Assembly (NCBI GenBank): GCA_035627375.1 | Contig: DASPLX010000051.1 | Location: forward strand, 1-60,110 | Source of the DNA: DASPLX01 sp035627375 | GTDB lineage: Bacteria; Pseudomonadota; Gammaproteobacteria; Burkholderiales; Burkholderiaceae_D | DNA: 60,110 bases | Direction: 5' to 3' | Shown: positions 51,472-60,110 of the stretch, piece by piece | Numbering within the stretch: the stretch's first letter is position 1 | How the letters are laid out: every line of letters starts with the position of its first letter | Program-made: the position numbers and the translations under genes | The notes under the pieces: generated by a model | Told to the model about the DNA's origin: nothing | Databases searched by the model: none | Seen by the model: only the letters and a program-made list of their open reading frames with translations

Positions 51472-51957
51472 TCAAATTCTCCGATAGGTGACGAAGGAAA
51501 AGTCGAATCCGTTCTTGTCGGAATGATGCCGCTCGCGTGCCGTTTCCCGCCATTGCGCCTCGTCCAGCCGCGGGAAGAAGGCGTCGCAATCGAAGGTCTT
51601 GCCGATCTCGGTCTTGATCAGTTTGTCCGCGCGCGGCAAGGCCTGGGCATAGATTTGCGCGCCGCCGATCACGAATGCTTCCTCGTCGCCCAGCAACGCG
51701 ATCGCCGCCTCGACCGAAGCGGCGGTCTCGACGCCCTCATGTTTCCACTCGGGGTTGCGGGTGACGACGATATTGCGCCGGTTCGGCAGCGGGCGTCCGA
51801 TCGAATCGAAGGTCTTGCGGCCCATAATGACGGCATGGCCGGTAGTGGTGCGCTTGAAGTGCGCCATGTCTTCCGGCAAATGCCAGGGCAACTGGTTATC
51901 GATGCCGATGCCGTCGCGGAGATCGGCGGCGACGATGATCGTCAGGCGGGTTTGCAT
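51472..51957 (-). CDS. folA: Dihydrofolate reductase
   Basis: DHFR reduces dihydrofolate with NADPH, regenerating tetrahydrofolate consumed by thymidylate synthase. The 161-residue protein is standard. Motifs are TIIVAADLRDGIGIDNQLPWH near the N-terminus (shown in part), LPEDMAHFKR with the catalytic acidic residue near 29, VIMGRKTFDSIG near 44, PNRRNIVVTRN near 58 and FVIGGAQIYAQAL near 95. The start at ATG 51957 (MQTRLTII) is preferred to an upstream extension with no homology; GGAGAGAACAAC precedes it. It is on the same strand as thyA but separated from it by 3.4 kb and two other genes. Confidence 0.96.
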   Translation of the reverse strand: MQTRLTIIVAADLRDGIGIDNQLPWHLPEDMAHFKRTTTGHAVIMGRKTFDSIGRPLPNRRNIVVTRNPEWKHEGVETAASVEAAIALLGDEEAFVIGGAQIYAQALPRADKLIKTEIGKTFDCDAFFPRLDEAQWRETARERHHSDKNGFDFSFVTYRRI

Positions 51958-52119
51958 GTTGTTCTCTCCTGCGGCGTATCCATTCCGCTTGCAGCGGGCA
52001 ATGGTATTACATTTCCGCGGCCGTTTCGGTTTTTCCGTGCGATCCGTGTGTTTTCCGGGCGGCGTCCTTTGTTCCAAGGCAAATCCTTTCCGCATGCGGC
52101 GTCCGGCGGAACCGTTTTC

Positions 52120-52138
52120 CTATATAAAAGCCATATAG
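52120..52138. promoter_or_regulatory. AT-rich inverted repeat before the c-di-GMP gene
   Basis: CTATAT-N7-ATATAG is a perfect inverted repeat in the 240-base divergent gap between folA and the response-regulator gene. It may be an operator or include a -10 box. It starts 78 bases before the response-regulator ATG. Confidence 0.35.
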
Positions 52139-52197
52139 CATGGGGCGCCGATGTGGTGCGCTTGTGATGGAACGGGTCTGTAGAAGACATCGCGAAT

Positions 52198-54330
52198 ATG
52201 GCAGAAGAGAAACCCGGCAGTTTGGCCGAAGGCGACCGGATTCCGAACGTGCTTCTGGTCGACGACCGTACGGAAAATATCGACAGCTTGCAGGCGATTC
52301 TCGACGGCGGCGGCGCGCGCTTGCTGGGCGCCACCTCCGGCGAGCAGGCGCTCGAACTGCTGCTCGAGCACGACGTATCGCTGGTCTTGCTCGACGTGCA
52401 GATGCCGCGCATGGACGGCTACGAGGTGGCGCGCCTGATGCGCGGCAACCGCAAGACGCGCCTGGTGCCCATCATCTTCATCACCGCCATCATGCGCGAC
52501 GAGCGGGCCGTGATGCGCGGCTATGAATCGGGCGCCATCGACTATATCGCGAAGCCGGTCGATCCTGCCATTCTGCGCAGCAAGGTCGAGCTATTCCTCG
52601 AACTCGACCGCAACCGCCGCCGTTTGCAGGAAGCCTATGCCCAGCTCGGCCGCGCGAAAGCGTACTACGAATCGATACTGAACGCGGCCGGCGAGGGCGT
52701 GCTCGGCATTTCGCGCGACGGCATCATCGATTTCGCCAATCCCGCCGCCCTCGCCATGCTCGGCTATCGGGCCGGCGAATTGCGCGGCAAGCCGGTCGCC
52801 GTTTTTCATCCCCATGAAGAGACGGCCGGCGAACATGGCGAGCCCATGCCTTTCCGCTACTGTTGGCGAGCGGAGGCGGAATACCGGGTGGACGACGACC
52901 TGTTCATCCGCCGCGACGGCACCGGGCTGCCGGTTTCCTTCTGTTGTTCGCCGGTGGCGGGCCGCAGCGCCGGTTCCGTGCTCGTGTTCCAGGACATCAC
53001 CACGCGCAAGCGTCTCGAAGACCAGTTGCGGCAGCAGGCGATCACCGATCACCTGACCGGGCTCAACAACCGCAACGGCTTCAAGGAAGCGTTCCATGTC
53101 AGCCTGGAGCGCGCCAGGCGCAGCGGCAAGAGCGTCGCGCTCATGTTCGTCGATCTCGACAATTTCAAGCGCATCAACGACACGCTCGGCCACGACGTCG
53201 GAGATCAGCTGCTGCGGGCGGTCGCGGCGCGCTTGAAGGACAGCGTGCGGCCCTACGACATCGTGTCGCGCATCGGCGGCGACGAGTTCACGGTGATGCT
53301 CGACGAGCTCGACGACGCGGCCGACGCCTCGGCGGTGGCCGACAAGATCCTCTCGGCCCTGCGCCGGCCGTTCGACCTCAAGAACAACATGCAGCTCGCC
53401 ATCGGCGCCAGCATCGGCATTTCGAGCTATCCGGAATGCGGCGGCGACACCGAGACGCTGATGCAGGCGGCAGACGTCGCGATGTACCAGGCCAAGAACG
53501 CCGGCCGCAACCTGTTCCAGTTCTATATGCCGGAGATGAACGCCAAGGCGCATGCGCGCCTGATGCTGGAGCAAGCCCTACGCGCCGCGGTCGAGCGCCA
53601 GGATTTCGAGCTGCATTATCAGCCGCAGGTCGATCTCGGCAGCGGCCGGCTGGTCGGTTTCGAGGCGTTGTTGCGCTGGCAGCAGGGCAATCCCGGCAAC
53701 ATCGAGCCGGACGTGTTCGTGCCCATGCTCGAGGAAACCGGCTTGATCGTGCCGATGGGAAGCTGGGTGTTTTCCACCGGTTGCCGGCAGCGCCAGGAAT
53801 GGGGCGGCCGCCTGCCCGACGACTGCAAGATCTCGCTCAACTTGTCGCCGCGTCAGTTCGCCGACAAGAACCTGGTCGCCGAGATCCGGCGCATTCTCGA
53901 ACGCAACGCCTTGCCCTCGTATCAACTGGAGATCGAATTGACCGAAGGCATGCTGATGCTCGACACCGCGCACACGCGCAGCGTCCTGCATAGCTTGAAG
54001 GACATGGGGCTGGCGCTCTCGGTCGACGATTTCGGAACCGGCTATTCGTCGCTCGCCTATCTGAAACAGTTCGCGCTCGACGCACTGAAGATCGACAAGC
54101 ATTTCATCGAGCATCTGACGACCTCGGATCGCGACGTGGCGATCACGACCTCCATCATCCAGCTCGGGCATAACCTGGGGCTGGATGTGATCGCCGAAGG
54201 CGTGGAAACCGAGGAACAGATGAGCCTGCTCCAGGAGCTGGGGTGCGACGTGGTGCAGGGGTTTTATTTCGGCAAGCCGCTGCCGGCGGAAGAGGCCGGC
54301 GGATTTCCGCACGAGGTAAAGCTGCATTGA
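52198..54330 (+). CDS. Response regulator with PAS, GGDEF and EAL domains
   Basis: A 710-residue two-component output protein in c-di-GMP signalling. The receiver (about 17-135) has phospho-acceptor D66 in LVLLDVQMP; a PAS domain follows (about 160-275). The GGDEF domain (about 290-450) has an intact RIGGDEF near residue 361. The EAL domain (about 460-705) has EALLRW, the ELTEG metal-site motif, DDFGTGYSSL, KIDKHFI and AEGVETEEQ, all residues expected of an active phosphodiesterase. Both activities may exist and be set by phosphorylation. It lies between folA and thyA, on the opposite strand. The cognate kinase is not in the window. Confidence 0.94.
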   Translation: MAEEKPGSLAEGDRIPNVLLVDDRTENIDSLQAILDGGGARLLGATSGEQALELLLEHDVSLVLLDVQMPRMDGYEVARLMRGNRKTRLVPIIFITAIMRDERAVMRGYESGAIDYIAKPVDPAILRSKVELFLELDRNRRRLQEAYAQLGRAKAYYESILNAAGEGVLGISRDGIIDFANPAALAMLGYRAGELRGKPVAVFHPHEETAGEHGEPMPFRYCWRAEAEYRVDDDLFIRRDGTGLPVSFCCSPVAGRSAGSVLVFQDITTRKRLEDQLRQQAITDHLTGLNNRNGFKEAFHVSLERARRSGKSVALMFVDLDNFKRINDTLGHDVGDQLLRAVAARLKDSVRPYDIVSRIGGDEFTVMLDELDDAADASAVADKILSALRRPFDLKNNMQLAIGASIGISSYPECGGDTETLMQAADVAMYQAKNAGRNLFQFYMPEMNAKAHARLMLEQALRAAVERQDFELHYQPQVDLGSGRLVGFEALLRWQQGNPGNIEPDVFVPMLEETGLIVPMGSWVFSTGCRQRQEWGGRLPDDCKISLNLSPRQFADKNLVAEIRRILERNALPSYQLEIELTEGMLMLDTAHTRSVLHSLKDMGLALSVDDFGTGYSSLAYLKQFALDALKIDKHFIEHLTTSDRDVAITTSIIQLGHNLGLDVIAEGVETEEQMSLLQELGCDVVQGFYFGKPLPAEEAGGFPHEVKLH

Positions 54331-54356
54331 TGCGGTGAACCCGCTCCGATGCGCGC

Positions 54357-55121
54357 TTACGGCTCGCGGGCGATTTTCTCCGCCTGTTTCAGTTCGAGAG
54401 ACGCATAGGCGAGCTTGCCGTTGATTTCGATATCGGCATTCTGCGCCGCCAGCGCGCGGTCGAAATCGAAGCGGGCGCAGCGCGACTTGGCATCCGGCAT
54501 ATAGCTCGCGGAACCGATCTTGACGCCGCCGCCTTCCTTGAAGCAGAACGCGGCGGTCTCGAATTTCGCGCTGCCCAGCGCGAGCATGCGGACATACCAC
54601 GGCAGCTTGGAAGCCGCCTGCGTGGCTTCGTCGATCGCCTGGGCCAGGTCCCGGTACGGCAGCCGTTGCCTGCCGTTTGTGCGTATCAGGATGGCGAGGT
54701 TGAGCGCGGCCTCGCTTTTTCTTTCATTGGATTGGATGATCGCCTTTTCCCTGTACGCCGGCGGCAGCTCGGGCAGGATGAAAAAGCCGTTGTCGTCGAC
54801 CGGTATGGGTTGGTCGAGATCGTTGCCGACCAGGTAGAGGCGCGACGTGGAATGTCCGTTCGCGCCGTGGACGGTGTCCTTGCGCCCGGTGCGGAACTTG
54901 ATGTCGATATGGCGCGGCTCCGGGGGGAGGGTGCCGAGAATGACTTGCTGTACCTTGTACAGGCCCTTGTATTCGATCGAGCCGGGGGATTTGGTGCCGG
55001 CGACTTCGATGGTTTCCGGCGGCTCCGCGGCGCCGGTTGCTGCGGACGGAGGAACATCCGCGAATGCCGCCGTCGAATGCAGGAATAGCGCGGCGGCCAG
55101 GGTAACGATCGGTTTTTTCAA
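54357..55121 (-). CDS. Hypothetical secreted protein
   Basis: The 254-residue protein has a Sec signal peptide (about residues 1-22, ending AAFADV) and no membrane helix after it, so it is probably periplasmic. The start codon appears to be TTG at 55121, giving MKKPIVTLAAALFL, because no ATG fits the signal. The mature region has beta-rich stretches (IEYKGLYKVQQVILGTLP, RLYLVGNDLDQPIPVDDNG, FILPELPPAYREKA) and an Ala-rich helix near DEATQAASKLPWYVRML. I do not recognise a family. It is convergent with the c-di-GMP gene (26 bases apart) and upstream of nothing obvious. Confidence 0.78.
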   Translation of the reverse strand: MKKPIVTLAAALFLHSTAAFADVPPSAATGAAEPPETIEVAGTKSPGSIEYKGLYKVQQVILGTLPPEPRHIDIKFRTGRKDTVHGANGHSTSRLYLVGNDLDQPIPVDDNGFFILPELPPAYREKAIIQSNERKSEAALNLAILIRTNGRQRLPYRDLAQAIDEATQAASKLPWYVRMLALGSAKFETAAFCFKEGGGVKIGSASYMPDAKSRCARFDFDRALAAQNADIEINGKLAYASLELKQAEKIAREP

Positions 55122-55253
55122 GACGCGTCTCTTATCGTCGAACTGGGGACGCGCGGAGTTTAGAGGATGTCCTTTGGCAATATTTTGTGAATTATCAGAA
55201 ATTCAGGAGATTGCCCGGAGCGGCGTGCCGTGGAGGTTTCTTTTCCTCGGTAA

Positions 55254-55272
55254 GCGTGGGCGGTCGTGCCGG
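55254..55272 (+). repeat. Second copy of the 19-base word of 694-712
   Basis: GCGTGGGCGGTCGTGCCGG matches the edge of giant hairpin 1 exactly, in a 246-base gap between the secreted hypothetical and thyA. The sequence after it differs, apart from the short word ACGCTCGTG (55299-55307) that also appears in the spacer between the two hairpins near 931. Confidence 0.6.
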
Positions 55273-55367
55273 CCGTTCTCGATCACCACCCGGCCATGCA
55301 CGCTCGTGAGAAATTTACCGAGACATACCTGCCGTTCCTCGAAGAGATTTTGCCCACCTGCCTGGAT

Positions 55368-56162
55368 TCAAACCGCCACCGGCGCCTTGATATGCGGATG
55401 CGACTCATACCCCACGATCTCGAAATCCTCGAACTTGTAATCGAAGATCGATTCCGGCTTGCGCTTGATCGCCAGCTTGGGCAGCGCGAACGGCTCGCGT
55501 GACAGCTGCAGCCGCACCTGTTCCAGGTGATTCGAATACAGGTGGCAATCGCCGCCGGTCCAGATGAATTCGCCGACGTCGAGCCCGGCCTGCTGCGCCA
55601 TCATGTGGGTCAGCAGGGCGTAGGAAGCGATGTTGAACGGCACGCCGAGGAAGATGTCGGCGCTGCGCTGGTAGAGCTGGCACGAGAGCTTGCCGTCGGC
55701 GACGTAGAACTGGAAGAAGGCGTGGCAGGGCGGGAGCTTCATGCGCGGGATGTCGGCCACGTTCCAGGCCGAGACGATCATGCGGCGCGAATCCGGGTTG
55801 TTCCTGATCTGGTCGAGCACCTGGGCGATCTGGTCGATGTGTTCGCCGTTCGGGGCGGGCCAGGAACGCCATTGGTAGCCGTAGATCGGGCCGAGATTGC
55901 CTTCCGGGTCGGCCCATTCGTCCCAGATCGAGACGCCGTTGTCCTTCAGGTACTTGATGTTGGTCGAGCCGGCCAGGAACCAGATCAGTTCGTGGATGAT
56001 GGATTTCAGGTGCAGTTTCTTGGTGGTGACCAGCGGGAAGCCTTCCTGCAGGTCGAAACGCATCTGGTAGCCGAACACCGAGCGGGTGCCGGTGCCGGTG
56101 CGGTCGGTTTTTTCGGTGCCATGTTCGTAGACATGGCGCATGAAGTCGAGGTATTGGCGCAT
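55368..56162 (-). CDS. thyA: Thymidylate synthase
   Basis: ThyA methylates dUMP to dTMP with methylenetetrahydrofolate, giving dihydrofolate for DHFR. The 264-residue length and sequence are typical: RTGTGTRSVFG near residue 21, LIWFLAGSTNIKYL near 59, the catalytic Cys146 in PPCHAFFQFYV, YQRSADIFLGVPFNIASYA near 165 (given in part), and GDCHLYSNH near 204. The start is ATG 56162. It follows the ABC exporter gene on the same strand after 47 bases. Its 3' flank carries the short repeat at 55254. Confidence 0.97.
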   Translation of the reverse strand: MRQYLDFMRHVYEHGTEKTDRTGTGTRSVFGYQMRFDLQEGFPLVTTKKLHLKSIIHELIWFLAGSTNIKYLKDNGVSIWDEWADPEGNLGPIYGYQWRSWPAPNGEHIDQIAQVLDQIRNNPDSRRMIVSAWNVADIPRMKLPPCHAFFQFYVADGKLSCQLYQRSADIFLGVPFNIASYALLTHMMAQQAGLDVGEFIWTGGDCHLYSNHLEQVRLQLSREPFALPKLAIKRKPESIFDYKFEDFEIVGYESHPHIKAPVAV

Positions 56163-56209
56163 GGGGTGTCTTTCCAGAATCCGCTATTTTACCCGCGCCG
56201 GATGTCGCC

Positions 56210-58011
<1,802 letters not shown>

Positions 58012-58015
<4 letters not shown>

Positions 58016-59160
58016 AGTTTCAAGGGTTTTACGTAGCCGGTCAGTTCGAGATAGCCGCGCCCGGCGGGTTGTCCGTCGCGCGCGACGCTCACGGCGCCTT
58101 CCCAGTACACGCCGCCGGTCGAGGCGCGCGCGTCGAGTTCCTGGTCGTCTTGCAGCGGCGTGAGCTGCCAGGCGGTGGTGCCGGTCTCGATCCGCAACGC
58201 GACCGGATATTCCGCGTTGGTGCGCGGCGAGCGCCAGGTGCGCAACGGCGTGAAGCGGATCTGCTCCCGGCCGTATTGCGTGACGCGGCCGGCGGCGTCG
58301 CGCAGGGTCGCGTGGGACCACAGTGTAGCGCCGCTCTTGGCGCGGATACGGAATGCCATCAATGCGGCGCCGCCGTCAAGATTGGCGCCGACCCAATCCC
58401 AGCCGGCGGCGTCGGGGTCGAGGTAGGCGGTCGACCATTCGTGGTCGAGCCAGGCGGTGCCCTTGACGGCCGTGGATTTTCCATCGCGGACGACTTCGCC
58501 GCCGACTTGCAATTGCGGTTCGCTGTAGTAGTAACTGGCCTGCTCCGCTTTCGGGCCTTTCTTCGAGTATCCGCGCTCGCCTTGCAGCATTGGCGGCTGC
58601 GTCGGCTTCAAAGTCAGCGCGAGCGTGAAATCACGCGCCTTGGCAATCGCTCGGTAGCTGCCATCGGCATTGCGTACGAAGCTCCAGTCGTCGAGCTTGA
58701 CGTCCGTATTGCCCTGCTTGGCGTACGCGAGGCCGAAGCCTTCGCGTGCGCTTCTTTGATCGTGCAGCAGTTTGCCTATCGAAGGGTCGGATAGCGCGGC
58801 ATGCGCGAAGAGCAATTGCCTGGGCGCGAAGCGGCTCGGATTGGCGGCGTCGTGCTCCGTCGCCGAACGAAAGAAAGTGATTTGGAAGCCGAGCGGCGCC
58901 TTGTCCGGCATGTCGAGCCAGCCGGTTGCATACCACCATTCCGTGCGAAACGACGGATGCGCGCCGAAATCCTGGGGGAAGTCGACCGGCTTGTCGGGCA
59001 CTACCGGGGTAAATTGCGGGGGCGCTGCTTGTGTTGGATTGCAAAAGAAAAAGAACGTCAACGTAACGATTGTCGACAATCGTCTTGGAGAGCTCTTTCG
59101 AGGTTGCTTCGGAAGGAGTTTCGCCGTCGGGTTTCGCTTTTCATGCGTTCTGGTTTTCAT
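58012..59160 (-). CDS. AttH/CrtC-like lipocalin-type secreted protein
   Basis: The 382-residue protein belongs to the AttH / carotenoid 1,2-hydratase-like double-lipocalin family. Conserved parts are RTEWWYATGWLDM near residue 75, the interior FRSATEHDAANPSRF, LDHEWSTAYLDPDAAGWDWV near 235 and GVYWEGAVSV near 355. A long basic N-terminus precedes the hydrophobic stretch TIVTLTFFFFCNPTQA, consistent with a signal sequence; an internal TTG start just before it is also possible. It overlaps the ABC exporter gene by four bases. AttH genes often accompany ABC exporters, so the product may bind a hydrophobic cargo. Confidence 0.85.
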
Positions 59161-59172
59161 TGCACAAATCAA

Positions 59173-59362
59173 TTATCAAGGAAGCAATGCAGAGGCAAAT
59201 TATTCCGTGCGGAAATATTTCCTTGATTAAACATTTTTGAAAATCTCCTGATCAATTCCTATAGAAGGTCGGATTGTGGCTTTTGCCACGGGGTTAAGGA
59301 ATTGCCAAGAAGTAACTTGTTAGGCCTGTTTCCCGGCTTACTTCGATAAAAGGGAGTGTTCC
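59173..59362. other. AT-richer promoter region before the RTX gene
   Basis: About 190 bases clearly richer in A/T than the rest of the window. It holds two small dyads (TTCCG-N2-CGGAA near 59206, GTGGC-N4-GCCAC at 59276-59289) and GGGAG at 59352 before the RTX ATG. No firm promoter can be assigned. Confidence 0.5.
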
Positions 59363-60110
59363 ATGGCTGAAAACACAACGTATGGTACGTCAAACGCAGA
59401 CACGCTAGTCGGTGGCGAAGGCGATGATCAATTGCATGGTTTTGAAGGGGATGACGTATTGCGCGGCAATGCCGGCAACGACACCCTCCATGGCGGTCAA
59501 GGCAACGATCTGCTGCAAGGATCGGACGGCCATGACGTGCTCGATGGAAGCGACGGCAGGGACACCTTGGAGGGCGGGGCAGGCAACGATACTTATGTAT
59601 TCAACCGGTGGGACAGCGTCGGCCAGGATGCGATCGCCGAAAGCGACGGTATGGACACGATCCGGATCATGCGCGATCCGAACAATGTCGTGCTCACGCG
59701 CACGAGCCATGACTTGGTGGTCCGGTTCCAGGAATGGAATGGACAACGCTATGTGCTCAATGAGACGGACAAGGTCACGGTGACGGGCTGGTACGACGAT
59801 GCGGCGCATCGTGTCGAACGGATTGAACTCGGGGATGGTCCGCAGCCCACGGTATGGGGCATGGCGGAAATGGAAGCGGCGGCATTCGAAGGCACGAACG
59901 ACGCGGACGTGTTCGAAGGCGACGGCCACGCCACCACGATTGCAGGACGCGGCGGCAACGACACGCTCCATGGTGGAGGCGGCAACGACACCTACGTGTA
60001 CGGCAAGGACGACGGCGACGACGTGATCGGCGACACGGGCGGCAGCCTGGATGTGCTGCGGCTGGGAACCGGGATCACGGATGCGTGGCTGAGCCGCGAT
60101 ACGCACAACC
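59363..60110 (+). CDS. RTX calcium-binding protein, N-terminal part (runs off window)
   Basis: The frame begins at ATG 59363 (MAENTTYGTSNADTLVGG), preceded by GGGAG, and is open to the window end, at least 249 residues. It is built of RTX nonapeptide repeats that coil around calcium: GGEGDDQLHGFEGDDVL, GNAGNDTLHGGQGNDLLQ, GSDGHDVLDGSDGRDTL and GGAGNDTYVF in the first 85 residues, then a HCBP-related segment with VTVTGWYDDAAHRVERIEL near 150, and a second repeat block GRGGNDTLHGGGGNDTYVYG near 200. Repeats at the very N-terminus and no Sec signal point to type I secretion through a C-terminal signal not seen here. Size and activity are unknown. Confidence 0.88.
   Translation, partial: MAENTTYGTSNADTLVGGEGDDQLHGFEGDDVLRGNAGNDTLHGGQGNDLLQGSDGHDVLDGSDGRDTLEGGAGNDTYVFNRWDSVGQDAIAESDGMDTIRIMRDPNNVVLTRTSHDLVVRFQEWNGQRYVLNETDKVTVTGWYDDAAHRVERIELGDGPQPTVWGMAEMEAAAFEGTNDADVFEGDGHATTIAGRGGNDTLHGGGGNDTYVYGKDDGDDVIGDTGGSLDVLRLGTGITDAWLSRDTHN

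Noticed and set aside
55266..55502. Short plus-strand frame running into thyA antisense
   Set aside because: The first 40 residues read somewhat like protein (TETYLPFLEEILPT), but the rest is antisense to thyA and there is no ribosome site; a decayed fragment cannot be shown.
59276..59289. GTGGC-N4-GCCAC hairpin as a terminator
   Set aside because: The stem is short and there is no U-tract; it is only noted within the AT-rich region.

Overview
This is 60,110 bases of dense, high-GC bacterial chromosome. Gene content and order (YggX, ArgA back to back with HrpA, HexR with an Entner-Doudoroff cluster, Bcr/CflA exporter, polyhydroxybutyrate-type genes, Liv ABC transporters) suggest a betaproteobacterium of the order Burkholderiales, most likely family Oxalobacteraceae. 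That placement is inferred from gene families, not from a search. I see no rRNA, tRNA, CRISPR array, transposase or prophage genes.

Layout. 1-619: end of an ApbE-like flavin transferase, cut by the window edge. 620-1258: a non-coding block made of two very large nested hairpins. 1259-9126: a central-carbon locus, with pgi-zwf-hexR-tal on the minus strand diverging from edd-eda, and HexR-like operators in the shared promoter region. 9204-11780: a PPOX-type flavoprotein, then a tightly overlapping CheY / CheC-like / diguanylate cyclase operon. 12005-16180: rpiA, a Bcr/CflA exporter with its MarR regulator and paired operators, yggX and argA. 16206-29246: hrpA and a run of accessory genes (DUF2784, hydrolase, GFA enzyme, TorT-like binding protein, an unrecognised 506-residue protein, XdhC, dcd, glutaminase, an alkyltransferase-like gene with its MerR regulator, a VOC protein). 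29468-40446: a sigma-54 activator followed by a -24/-12 promoter and an eight-gene operon (dehydrogenase, 3-hydroxybutyrate oligomer hydrolase, LivGFJHM, acyl-CoA synthetase). 40447-42941: a lower-GC gap with possible remnants, then small DUF genes. 43055-46215: a DUF1501/DUF1800 secreted pair. 46376-51957: PatB-like lyase/GntR pair, DUF6249, an Arg/Lys/Orn decarboxylase and folA. 52198-58015: a c-di-GMP response regulator, a secreted hypothetical, thyA and an ABC exporter. 58012-60110: an AttH/CrtC-like lipocalin, and the start of an RTX protein that runs off the window.

How the genes work together. pgi, zwf, edd and eda carry glucose phosphates to pyruvate and glyceraldehyde-3-phosphate, tal and rpiA feed the pentose phosphate branch, and HexR is placed to sense KDPG and gate the whole set. 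Between them 6-phosphogluconolactonase is missing from this window. The most interesting system is the sigma-54 operon. Its parts can be read as a complete route for using extracellular 3-hydroxybutyrate oligomers: a lipoprotein hydrolase at the envelope, ABC uptake, oxidation by an SDR enzyme and CoA activation. A PAS-domain activator encoded immediately upstream would switch it on, through two matching inverted repeats about eight helical turns apart and an IHF-like site. The substrate assignment is inference.
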